44,617 nt of DNA. Origin: Klebsormidium nitens. Its lineage: Eukaryota > Streptophyta > Klebsormidiophyceae > Klebsormidiales > Klebsormidiaceae. Both the position numbers and the translations under genes were made by a program. The DNA is taken from assembly GCA_000708835.1 (NCBI GenBank), contig DF237623.1, positions 1 through 44,617 on the forward strand, in the 5' to 3' direction. Positions 34,590 through 44,617 of the stretch are shown here, piece after piece (the stretch's first letter is position 1; each line of letters begins with the position of its first letter). The notes under the pieces are model-generated. The model had not been told where the DNA came from. It searched no databases and saw only the letters and a list, made by a program, of their open reading frames with translations.

Positions 34590-37500
34590 TCAGCCCTGCT
34601 TGAGATGGCGGTACAGCTGGAGGTAGTCCTGCGCGGAGCGGCTCCAGGACCAGTCCTGCCGCATCGCGCGCGGCACCAGCTGGCCGTGCCACCACTCCCC
34701 CGCGTCGCGGTACGCGTCGATGGCGCGCCGCAGCACCGTCTCCACGTCGGCCTCGGACTTGCCCGCGAACGTGAACCCGTTGCGCTCGTGCTCGGGGGCG
34801 CCGGAGTGCGCCACGTCGCGCACGGTGTCCGCCAAGCCACCCGTCTGGCGGCATACGGGGATGGTGCCGTACCTGCGCCCGAAACGAGGCGGTATCAAAG
34901 CAGAGCTTGAAGTAACGCGGGTTTTGCTAGAGCATTTCGACGACTACCAAGCGTGCACACATGGATAGTCTAAGTATGGCAGTTGGCGTATATTCGACAT
35001 AATACCCCTCGCCACAGGCCAGGGGCGTCAATCGACGAGCGACAAGATGGAACATCCGGGAGAGTGCCACTCTTGACAGAGAGTCGCGCTTGCCGCAGCG
35101 TCTCTCCCCTGCCAGGCTGGCGTGAGCGCGCTGCCGCACTGACCTGAGCGCGATGAGCTGCGTGAGGCCGCACGGTTCGAAGAAGGAGGGGATCAGGATG
35201 GCGTCCGCGCCCGCGTAGATGCGGTGCGCGAGCGCCTCGTCGTAGCGCAGCACGAGCCGCCCCGCGGTGCCGCCCGCCAGCTCGGCGGCCCACCGCTCGA
35301 AGCCCTGCTGCACCGCGGACTCGGGTGCGCTGCCCAGCACGCAGAACTGCGCGCCCGCCTGCTGCGCGACGCGCAGGCCGTGCAGGATGAGCGGCAGCCC
35401 CTTCTGCTCCGTCAGCCGGGACACCACCTGCGGAGTAGCGGGGGGGCGCGCCATGAGCGCGAGCAGCAGGCAAGAAGGACATTCTTGTTGCTTCCAGAGG
35501 CCACGAAGAAAGGCCGCGGGGCAAAGATCCATCCTTTGTACTGAATTCTTTGATCGACTCGCAATACCTGGGGTGACACGTCCAGGATTTCTACAGCTCG
35601 GTCAAGGCAGCCGGAGTCGTCGAGGTCCTCTGAAACATCAGCTTTTGTAATGCATAAATACAACAAAGGGGGAACTGCGGACAAGATTGCTTACTGCAAT
35701 GAGCGGCGTGTTAGGCTTTGCGGGCAGGCCCAGCTCGGCGAGCAGCGCGGCCTTGCAGACGGCCTTGCCCGCGGTGTCGGCGGCGGTGTAGTGCGCGGGG
35801 AGGGCGGCGTCGGTGGCGGGGTCCCACATGTCGGGGTCGATGCCGTTCAGGATGCCGCGGAACTTGCCCGCGTGCCGCCCCAGCACGCCCTGCAGGCCCA
35901 TCCCAAACTCGGGCGCGAATACCTCGCGCGCATACGTCGGGGACACGGTGGTCACCGCGTCCGCGTACACGATGCCGCCCTTGAGCAGGTTGATGTCCGG
36001 CTGCGCGGCCGCGAAGCCCGGCCGCGTGTCGTCCAGCAGGCGCTCCGGGGTGTAGGCGCCCGCGCGGGGCAGGCCCATCAGGTCCAGGTAGTTGGGGGTG
36101 AGCCACCCCTGGAACGCGATGTTGTGAATCTGGGCACCCAACAGTAGAATGTCCCGTCAGAAGCAACGGAGAGAAATCTTGTGCCAACGTTCAGGTGGCA
36201 TCTCGCTGTTTGGAAGAATCAAGAAAGGCTGAAACTCGGATTTTTCGCTAAAGGCAGACACATTCTGCAAAGGGGGCGGCTCCCAATCCGTAACCGGACC
36301 GACTAGTCGTCGAACGAGTGCCTCCTCTCTACTGAAATCAAGGTCCGATTTCACGAGAAGGTCCTCGGTGAGATTCACGTACACAATTAGAGCCTTCTTC
36401 GCTCAGATCAGCAATCAACCTTGAAAGCCCCTGGATTTTACAGCCCGTTCGATGCAGAAGTTCTGGTGTGGATACCCTCGGGAGATTGTTAACCTTCAGT
36501 TGACATGAGCATTCTCACTGAATCTGGGGAACTTGGGGAAAAGAAGTTTAGCCCCAATACATAAAGCGCCCAGGTGATTACCGCTGTGCAGGCCCGCGCA
36601 ACTCTGTCCTCCTGCGGGGATACCTTTTTTCGCTGCCTCACCGTGAGCACGACTCCGGGTCGCGTGAGGCCGCGCGCTCTGTACTGTTCCTTGAGCAGCG
36701 GCGCAACTGCGGCGGACTGCCAGTCGTGGATGTGCAGCGCGTCCGGCTGCTTGCCCTGCGTCTCCTCTTCCCACACCAGGAACTCGAGCGCTGCGCGCGC
36801 AAAGAACAGAAACCGCTCCGCGTCGTCCACCTCGCCTGCGCATCGGAGGGAAGAAACAGCATGGGCAGAGGGCCCGCAAGCTGGCCCGAAGAACGACTTA
36901 CAGCGCAGACGTCTTCTGACGTGTACACCCAAGGGATACGTCCCGTCGGAGGCGGAGACTAAAGTCATGATCACTTATTGCCCAAGACGTTTACCACGAA
37001 GGAAAGATGGCAATGTGCATTTTGCTTAACCCGGGTCCGGAGTTCTCAAAGGCCAGTCAAGATGCATGTGCGACGAGCTGTGCGGGTGCGCTGACCGTAG
37101 AAGCGGCCGCGCCAGAAGAAGCGCTCGCGCGAGTAGGGCTCGACGAAGTAGACGGGGAGGCCCTCCGCGATGCCGGCCCACACGACCGTCTTGATGGTGC
37201 TGCCGCCCCACGGCACCTCCAGCTGCACCAGCTGCCGCAGCTCCGCCACGTCGGCGTAGCGGATGCAGTCGTACTTGGGCAGGATGATCTCCGCGAGCGT
37301 GCCCGCCGCCTGGTGCGCCTTGGCCAGGCTGACCACCACGTCGGCCAGGCCGCCCACCTTGGCCAGCGGCGCCATCTCGGACGCGATGTGCACCACGTGC
37401 AGCCCGGGGCGCCGCAGGAAGCCGCAGCGCGACTGCAGCTCCCCAACCACCTCCGAGTCCGCCTGCAACCGCACCTGCACAGGCAAGAAAGGGGGAAGAG

Positions 37501-39621
37501 GGGGGCAAGGGGGTTGAGACGAGGGAGGAAGGAAATTCGTATTGGTAGTTTTCTTCTTAGACGAGGGGATCCGCCTATTGTAGTTGGAAGTGTTTGTTGC
37601 AACAGCTTCTGAAGAATGTGAGGACAATTGCAGCTTCCAACATCTTTCAATGGGTTGCGGCTTACTGGACCTGTCCAGCCTCGGCACCCCGTCTGGCGCA
37701 CTTTGTAACGCCAGTCGCGAGTCTAAGCAACCTGGACACTGGTTCAAGGTTGGTGACACACGCAGCAATCTATCTTCAGGGGAAGTTGTTCTGCTCTGCG
37801 CAAGGAAAGGCCTGCTCTGCTCAGATTGAAATAGTCATTTAAGTGCTGAAGGATGTCTACAGACTGCTTCTCCTGTTGGATTGCATAACCACAGGCTTTT
37901 TTCCAAGAATCATTGCAGCTCCTCTGCAAATACGTACATCTGTCTTTCATTTCAAACAATCCAGTCAAAATCTTTCGGTGAAAGCTGGACAAGGCCGATC
38001 CAAAAGCTCCCCACAAGACAGTGTTACTGCAGACTGCATTAACCTGGCCACAACCGCCACTGCTACACTGTAGCGCTGCACCAAAACTTCCAGTCAGCCG
38101 CGCTGCACGAAGCTGCTGGGTACAAATTACCAATTTCACTGGTCTTCACTCCCCAGATTCAGGTGCCCGGTTGAAGACTCTGCCAGATCTAATTTGATAG
38201 CTGCTCCCGACATTTGTGACGAGCACGCACAATCCAGAGTCTGACCGGGGACGGTCCGCAGAAGCAAGCGATATTATTTGTTTCCCCAGAGCCTCACCTT
38301 TTTGTATGCTTTCAAGAGCTCAAAGTCACGCTGCCACGCAAGCGTCCGCAGGAGAGACCCCTGCTCCGGCGTCAACAAGCTCTGCGCAGCCAAAGCTGCA
38401 AAGCCCAAAGATAGCCGGTTGAGACCTCTCAACAACATGGTTTCAAGATTCATCTGGAGACAACCAGAAAGCTGCTTTAGTTCTGATGAGCTGACAAATG
38501 GGACTGCGAGCAGGCGGCATGTCAAGACAAGACATCAAAAAGCCTTAATGTGTAGGTGTGCCCACCTTCGATACGGAGGAGCAGGCTGGAGACGAGGTCG
38601 CGTGGGGGTGGCTCAGGACGCACTGCGAGGAGGCCCTCCCCTGGCGCCAGCTCGATGGCCAGGCTCCAGTTGGCGCCGCCGTTGTTGTCCCAGCGCTCCT
38701 CGTCTGCCACCACGCCCTTGAACGCCAGCTGCACCTCCAGGTGCGCCAAGCTGGACAGCGCAGCCAGCGTCACCAAGTACACCCCACGCCACGCCTGCAA
38801 GGCACACCCACAGCGTTGACGTAAACTGAGGTGGACATGAGGCAGCGTGCGCGGAATTGCTCAGCTGCTTGTAGAAGTGACAAAAGCACTGATCAGATCC
38901 AGGCATGCAACTTGGTCTGCGTTGCAAACAGTGCAAAGAGGGTTCCCGATACTCTGCCCCACAGCGCAGCCAGTACGCATGCGGCGCACCTGAGGCCCTG
39001 CACTCTGGAGCTCCACATCCAGGGTGTCCTTCCAGCCGCTGTGGCCAACGTGCGACCAGACACGCTGCGCACCCTGGAGGCTGCGGTTCTGGCCCTCGTA
39101 CAGGATGTGCACCATGTACAGGGGGGGCGCTACCGACACGGACAAATAAGGGGCCGCAGCGATGTGCACAGTGCCAGGGGCAGACACCGCAGGGGCCACC
39201 ACAGGCAGCTCCTGCGCAGAAGAGCAGCCGGGGACATTAGATCTATTAGCACTGGAGCTGAGGTAACCAAAAAGAGCTTCACAGATGTAGCAGCGAAATG
39301 AGTCGTTGTCCATCTGTTTCTTACGTTACACAGATCAAGCGCTCTTCCCATACAGTCTATAAATCCTTCCTGATTGTCTTTCTGCTTCAGTTGGCAGCTT
39401 TCTGTTGTCAACACATGGATCTAAGCGTCATCATCAAGAGTAGGACCAGAGGAATTGCCAGAGCAACCAGAGCGAAGCTTCTGATTGATTTGATGACAGA
39501 TAGCCATCAGGAATAAGCTCACCGGCACACGGGTCGACGGCAGATTCTGCTGTGGTCGGCACACCTCCTGTAACAAGGAAGCAGATGGTATCGTGCTGGC
39601 AGCCCGCAACCGATTGTGCAT
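34590..39621 (-). CDS. SS3: Starch synthase III (GT5) with one CBM53-type starch-binding module
   Basis: Transfers glucose from ADP-glucose to growing alpha-1,4-glucan chains in the plastid. Exons: 39523-39621, 38990-39211, 38566-38794, 38298-38395, 37096-37474, 36642-36835, 35695-36129, 35144-35427, 34590-34872. They total 2223 nt, or 740 residues. Residues 1-33 are basic and Ser/Thr-rich with no acid before residue 19, like a chloroplast transit peptide. CBM53-like module at about 60-155 (VWSHVGHSGW, then WDNNGG near 142). GT5 domain from about 240: KVGGLADVV (255 onward; KVGGL rather than KTGGL marks the SSIII/IV branch), IILPKYDC, FFWRGRFYG, HIHDWQSAAVAPLL, TVSPTY, FEPCGLTQLIALR and RQTGGLADT (655 onward). 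SSIII proteins usually exceed 1000 residues with three such modules, so this is short. The first exon is the weak point: the same frame is open up to 39816, and more 5' exons could exist. The rest is secure. Confidence 0.87.
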
Positions 39622-41152
39622 CTCACCACCAATTCCCCATGGTGGTGCGCTTGCGCGCTTCCTGATCTTTCCAGCAATGAGATCTCCATGTGTCTTCTGT
39701 CCACATAGCGTCCCTTGTTGACTCCTCCGATGCGATCGGTGGCCAAGTAGATGGTCTGGATAGTGACACCACAGCTGGTAGGTGCTCCCAAGGACTTGTG
39801 CACAGCCGAGCGACATCGTGGGTGCAATTGTCGACGTTCACTGCTCAGCTGAACCTTATGGCAGCTTCCGTTCAACCATGCTTCTTCCAGCTCAAAGCAT
39901 CAAGCTCCCTTCGACCAGTATAGCAGTTCAGGAAATCAAGAACACAGTGATCGACCTTGTAGGAGTGCTCCCTCGCCGGGCCTCGCCCATTCTTGTCCTT
40001 CCAGGTCGAAACGGCGTTCAGATCTGAGATCTGCGGTGGTGCTATGCTATGCGATCTGATGATTCTGATCATGTACCTATGCGTCCATGATCCCACGGGC
40101 AATTTTTGAAGTACCTACAATTGATTAGGGTACCTACCAGATGCACGGACATGGACGGTACCTACTACCGTAGTACTACCGTAGTAACGTACACCGACTC
40201 GGATGCAGCCTAAGTGACAATTGGCGCGCGGGATCCCGTGGTAATGCTTCAGTGTGACTCTGTACCATTATCACTATCAGCAGCGGTGCGCGCGCAGTGG
40301 TGCTGTTTACTGGCATCGAACGGCTGCAGGAATTGCCAGAATTTTGATTGACGGTCATATGCAGCTGGGGCGAAACTTCTGATAACAAGAAGCAGTTGTA
40401 ATATGCATGGCGGTACGTGTGTTGCCTCGATCCGACTCGAGGCTCATGAGCGGGGCATGAGCGCACACAGCCGGGCAGGATGCGCACAACGGCTGGCGCC
40501 TCTCTATTCTGATTCCAATTGCAACATGAATGAGGGAGCCAGGCTGGGACTACACAGGCTGGGCCATACAATGTAGGTAGCCTGGTGCTTCAGGACTACA
40601 GCTTCTCCCGAGCAACCTGCTAGTTTTAGTGTCATCTAATTTAGACTAATTTCACTCACAAACAGACTGACTAAGTTATACTAATATTTTCACTAAAACT
40701 AGCAGGTTGCTCGGAACTAGCTGTACGTCCGGTATGCCAAAGAATATGATAGACCGCGAGTACCAACATTGGAGCTTTTGTAGGCTTGAAATTTGGTGCT
40801 CGGGGCCCGGGGATGTTAGAGTACACGAAGTAATCATCAAGGTGCCACTGAAGTCTGTGTTCAAGTTGTTCCCATTGAATGCCTGGATTCCCTTCAATGC
40901 GGTATAAGCACTGTGGCACCCAGGCAGCTTGTTATTCACTTGCCTGTCAGGCTGATTTGTGGAGCAATGCTGAGGGAACATTGACTTCTTCCGACGTAAT
41001 GAGAAGGCCCTGCTCGACCTTGCAGCAGAAGCGTGTCAGATTGAAGGCTGTCAGTCCAGTACTACAGAAGGGAGTCAATCGGGAGTGAAGACGTGCAGAT
41101 TTTAGGGTTTATCAATCAGCGCACCTTCTTGGAACAGAAGCGGTCAGGCGCC
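39622..41152. other. Divergent spacer between starch synthase III and UMP-CMP kinase
   Basis: It contains a hairpin element (40598-40724), a second GTACC-rich patch (about 40076-40190, including ACTACCGTAGT twice) and a minus-strand coding-like stretch (39872-40030, open frame ending GRRELDALSWKKHG). No complete gene could be built. Promoters for both flanking genes must lie here. Confidence 0.5.
40598..40724. repeat. Hairpin-forming inverted repeat (~127 bp)
   Basis: The arms 40608-40631 and 40691-40714 are perfect 24-bp complements (CCGAGCAACCTGCTAGTTTTAGTG and its inverse). They extend outward by about ten more imperfect bases to 40598 and 40724. The 59-bp loop is AT-rich. This is either a tiny foldback transposon or a transcript-forming hairpin. 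No target duplication is evident. Confidence 0.7.
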
Positions 41153-43797
41153 ATGGGGTGTGCGGCCTCCGTTGAGGCTGTGGCCAGCGACGGCAAGCGC
41201 CTGCTGCCGGAGGGCGTGGCCAAGCTGGACAGCAAGGCGCCGCAGGCAGACCCCCCCGCCACCAAGGAGGACGGTGCACCCAAAGCAGGTCCCCCCGCAA
41301 GCAATGCCAGCGCGCCCGAGGCAAAGCCCACTCAGGGAAAGAGCCCCGCTGATGCAACGGGGCCCACCAACGGGTCTTCCCCTGCAACCAACACAAGTGT
41401 TGCCATCAAAGAAGCAAATGCAGAGCGCTTCAAGGACGGCGAGGCAACTGTTGTGTTTGTTCTGGGTAAGTCAAAAACTCACAAATGACTCACAGATCAA
41501 ACCTAGTCTGCAAGGATCTGAGCCCCCCTTCAGATTCTCTGCAAAGTGGCTCTCTGCAATATGGATTGGGCAACAACCATTTGGGCAGATCCTGTGAGAT
41601 GTCGATGTTCACCAGTGCTAGCAAGAGGGCACTGTTGATGACGTTTCTCGCTACAGTTGGATGTTTTCAGCGTCGCTGTCAGTCACTAATGGAGTGGGGT
41701 TTAGGATCCAAAGGGACCGTTTCGAAAGAGATCTGCAGCTCGCTCCCAGTTCACCTCCTGGTTGTTGCTTCTCTTTGACCAGCTTCCGACTCAATCGTCC
41801 GTCCCTGGCCCTGATTGTTTGATCTGAGTGTGATGACATTATTCTCTGGCGCGTAGGCGGGCCTGGCTGCGGCAAGGGCACCCAGTGCGCGCGCATGGTG
41901 GCAGACTTTGGCTTCCAGCACCTCAGCGCGGGCGACCTGCTGCGCGCCGAGGTGCAGAAGGGCAGCGCGCTGGGGCAGCAACTGGATGCCACCATGAAGG
42001 TAAAACGTTTGCAGTTTGACAAAAGTGGCCGAACCACACACTGGGGAATGGTGGCCCATCAGCCTGCAGCCCTGAAATCTGCCGTGACTGGAGTCATGAC
42101 CATCGAGCTACATCAGCAGTAGCTTCTCAATCCGTTCGAACAGCGCTCGGGCACAAAGAGTAAAGGCAGAGCCAGTAACAAAAGGTGCAGAGGCAACAAA
42201 GGAGGGGCGCTTGTTTCCTCTTGACCAGCATGCAGTACTCCGCTCCTCTCCTGCCTGTGCTGACGTGTGCCCCCTTATTCTTTCCTGCTTGCCAGGAGGG
42301 CGGCCTGGTCCCCGTGGACGTGACGCTGGCGCTGCTGCGCGCCGCCATGAAGGCGTCCCCCGTGAAGCGCTTCCTCGTGGACGGCTTCCCGCGCGCCGTC
42401 GACCAGGCCGTCGCCTTCGAGGCCAGCGTGGCCGCGCCCAACCTGGTGCTCTTCTTCGACTGCCCCCTCGTGAGCCGCCACCCACTCAAAGCACACGACC
42501 CGAAAATGGACAGTAGGCCAGGTTTTTAATGGAGACTGCGTCACACACTCATGGCAGAGGCTTGATATTTTTTTTTGGACTTCCATGAACGAGTTTCTGC
42601 TTCACCCTGCCGTTGGTTCTCAATCAAGAGTCGCATTTTAAGAGCAAAACTGTACGCTACAAATCAAACTGCGAGCCTGAAGGCAAAGGGATTCAAAAAG
42701 ACAAGTGGTGACAGCCATTCTCGACGAGTCCTTCCTCTTTTGAGCTTGGAAGTTCGCCTCGTGCACACGAGTAAGAGTAGAGAAGAAGCTCAGAATCGTC
42801 ATTCTATTTTGGCTGCGCACTCCATGTACCAAATTCATTTTGCCCTCTTGGTATGTCTCAACGACTTTTCAATGAACGGTCTTGCGCAAGGCCCCTCGCC
42901 TGACTATCCGCGCCCCTCCTCTTGGATCGACAGGAGACGATGCAAGCGCGGCTGATGAAGCGCGGCGAGAGCAGCGGGCGCGCGGACGACAACCCCGCCA
43001 CCATTCAGAAGCGCTTCGACACGTTCCTGAGCCAGAGCCTGCCCGTGCTCGCGCACTACCAGGCCGCCCTCGAGGCCGACCCGCGCGGCGCCACCGTGCA
43101 CAAGATCTCCGCGGTGCCCCCCCCCGACCAGGTCTACACCGAGGTGGCCGCCATCCTGCGGCAGTGCCAGCACACCTTCGTCCCCGGAGCTGCCCCCGCG
43201 CCCGCCCCCAACACCGACGAGCCCGCGCCCGCTGCCCTGCTTGCGGCGCCGGCGGCAGTCACGGCCCCCTCCGCCGCTAGAGAGGCGACCAGCGCACTTC
43301 CGGCGTCCGTGGTGGCAGCGGCAGCCGGGGAGACGAAGCCGTCTGCCCCGATGACAGCCACGGCTGCGGCAGTCGCACCGATCGTTGCCCCTGTCGCTGG
43401 CAGCGGGGCGCCGGCCAGCCCGCGTGCACCCGCGGTGGCAGAGGCGGTCCCCGCAGCACCAGTGGGGACGGCTGCAGCGACGGAGGTCAAGGCAGGGGGG
43501 AGTGCGGGCGGCGCAGGAGTGGAGGAAGCGAACAAGGGCGCCGCTGAGAGTGGGGCATCTCTGCCTGCATTGGCAGCCACGCCGGTTGCACAGGAGGCCG
43601 TACCGGCCGCCGCGGCAAACAGCGCGCCCACTCCAGCGGAAAGCAAACCAGCAGAGGCAGGAGGGGACGGCAAAGCTGAGGACGATAAGAAAGCGGACAA
43701 GGGCGCAGCGGGTACTACTGTGGATGGGCCGCAAGAAGCAAGAAGCGAGGTGCTCATCGCAGCAGTGACGTCGGAACCCAAGCAAGAAGCTCAATAG
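41153..43797 (+). CDS. UMP-CMP kinase with N-myristoylation motif and long low-complexity tails
   Basis: Phosphorylates UMP and CMP (possibly dCMP) with ATP in pyrimidine nucleotide synthesis and salvage. Exons: 41153-41465, 41857-41999, 42296-42469, 42934-43797, total 1494 nt, or 497 residues. The core, about 98-293, has P-loop GGPGCGKGT (105-113), LSAGDLLRAE, KRFLVDGFPR (176-185), FFDCP, and a LID RGESSGRADDN (220-230) typical of UMP/CMP kinases rather than long-LID adenylate kinases. A normal enzyme is about 200 residues. Here ~97 Ala/Pro/Lys-rich residues precede the core and ~204 Ala-rich, probably disordered residues follow. The N-terminus MGCAAS fits N-myristoylation at Gly2 with a palmitoylatable Cys3, so membrane attachment is predicted. 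The start was chosen for that motif and its GCCATGG context; an upstream in-frame ATG at 41093 would bury it. Confidence 0.92.
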
Positions 43798-44617
43798 AGA
43801 CACTTAAGGTCTTACGAGGCGGATCTGTTTCATCTTGCGACCCAGGCTTATGTCGAAGCCGTACCTTTCTTAGGGGCTTTGAACCTGGGTTTAAGCCGTA
43901 CCTTTCTTAGGGGCTTTGAACCTGGGTTTAGAGCGCACGCAGTCTAAGTTGTTTTAATTCTTCGCGGGCTATCAAGTGTTCGTTCCTTGTGAAATCAGCA
44001 ATTCGTTCTCCAATTCTTTCGGCAATAATAAGTAATACAAGCACAGCCGTCCAACTATCGTACAGCTAAATTGTAGATTGCGGCAGTCAAATTGAACTCG
44101 CATGAGGCGATATTTAAGTCTGAGCGGGAGCCTGATCCGACTGTAAGATAGATTTATATCCAAAAACGATCTTACTAACATAGCTTTTCGGACCGTCTCG
44201 ATTAACTAGCTGACAACGCAAGCTTTTGTCTAGAATGTTGCATACAATCCGACACTCTCCTAGGCTAGTAGTGGATCGGAAAAATACCCAACTCAAAGAA
44301 TGAAGCTTTGGAAGGGAGGATTTACAAATCCGACACCGCGTGGAAATCGCCTGCGGCTCGCCCGTGACGCCAAATGGATTCAAGACCCTTGGCCCGTGTT
44401 CATTCAGTTGGTGGGTTTATTCAACATGAGCCTGACGTCAACTTATAGCTCGATCAGCGGCGGCCCCCCGCGCCGAGGCATGCAATAGCTACTATGCATG
44501 ATGATGTTACGATCGACCGTCAACCTTCACTCGATCTCGTTAATTACTTGGCAAGCTTGGCGCATCTTATGGCGTGAGTACGTCTGATGACTTACATGGA
44601 CTCCGCGCGAGTCATGT
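43798..44617. other. Downstream spacer after the UMP-CMP kinase gene
   Basis: Contains the 37-bp tandem duplication just after the kinase gene, probably within its 3' UTR. No coding region or RNA gene is supported in the remainder to the window end. Confidence 0.5.
43856..43929 (+). repeat. 37-bp perfect tandem duplication
   Basis: The unit AAGCCGTACCTTTCTTAGGG plus 17 more bases occurs at 43856-43892 and again at 43893-43929, without mismatches apart from the trailing end. It starts 59 bp after the kinase stop codon. Perfect identity suggests a recent event or an assembly slip. Confidence 0.85.

Noticed and set aside
42904-43803. 299-codon minus-strand and 215-codon minus-strand frames
   Set aside because: They are shadows of the GC-rich, Ala-rich last exon of the UMP-CMP kinase gene. 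Their Arg/Cys/Gly-rich or Ala/Ser-rich content reflects base composition.
1-44617. CRISPR array, operon, secondary-metabolite or defence cluster
   Set aside because: No regularly spaced direct repeats, no co-directional closely spaced genes, and no cluster-type enzymes. The DNA is intron-rich nuclear sequence.

Overview
This is eukaryotic nuclear DNA. Every recognisable gene is cut by many short spliceosomal introns (GT-AG, one clear GC-AG), exons have higher GC than the spacers, and genes lie on both strands without operons. The gene set points to a green alga, probably on the plant (streptophyte) side: a plant-type non-phosphorylating GAPDH, a starch synthase III with a starch-binding module, and a TypA GTPase closest in my recollection to Arabidopsis At2g31060. 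A Klebsormidium-like genome would fit, but I cannot confirm the genus. Gene models were built by hand from reading frame, splice sites and phase. In all seven the exon lengths sum to whole codons and rejoin family motifs across junctions.

Layout. 1-3950 has no host gene: a foldback element (253-687), a tRNA-like SINE candidate (about 1252-1314), a 5'-truncated LINE remnant (about 1952-2625) flanked by GTTACA-type hexamer repeats, and a second tRNA-like B-box region (about 3640-3700). 3951-9360 (-) is GAPN, 11 exons. 9361-11948 is a spacer with three related but differently arranged copies of a roughly 330-bp inverted-repeat element and a nested 196-bp element. 11949-16327 (-) is a class 3 lipase, 10 exons, with a long charged C-terminal tail. 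It is divergent, across 449 bp, from TypA (16777-21883, +, 9 exons). 23477-29471 (-) is a predicted secreted amidase-signature enzyme, 13 exons, with an N-terminal Cys-rich module. 31337-32997 (+) is an unrecognised 180-residue protein, 4 exons. 34590-39621 (-) is starch synthase III, 9 exons, 5' end tentative. 41153-43797 (+) is a UMP-CMP kinase, 4 exons, with a predicted myristoylation site and long low-complexity tails.

How the genes relate. They are housekeeping and metabolic genes with no sign of acting as one system: cytosolic NADPH supply (GAPN), starch synthesis, pyrimidine nucleotide salvage, organellar translation, and lipid or amide hydrolysis. The unusual features are domain additions (kinase tails, amidase Cys-rich module, lipase tail) and the rearranged repeat elements. 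I found no CRISPR array, operon, real tRNA or rRNA gene, or defence-type cluster.
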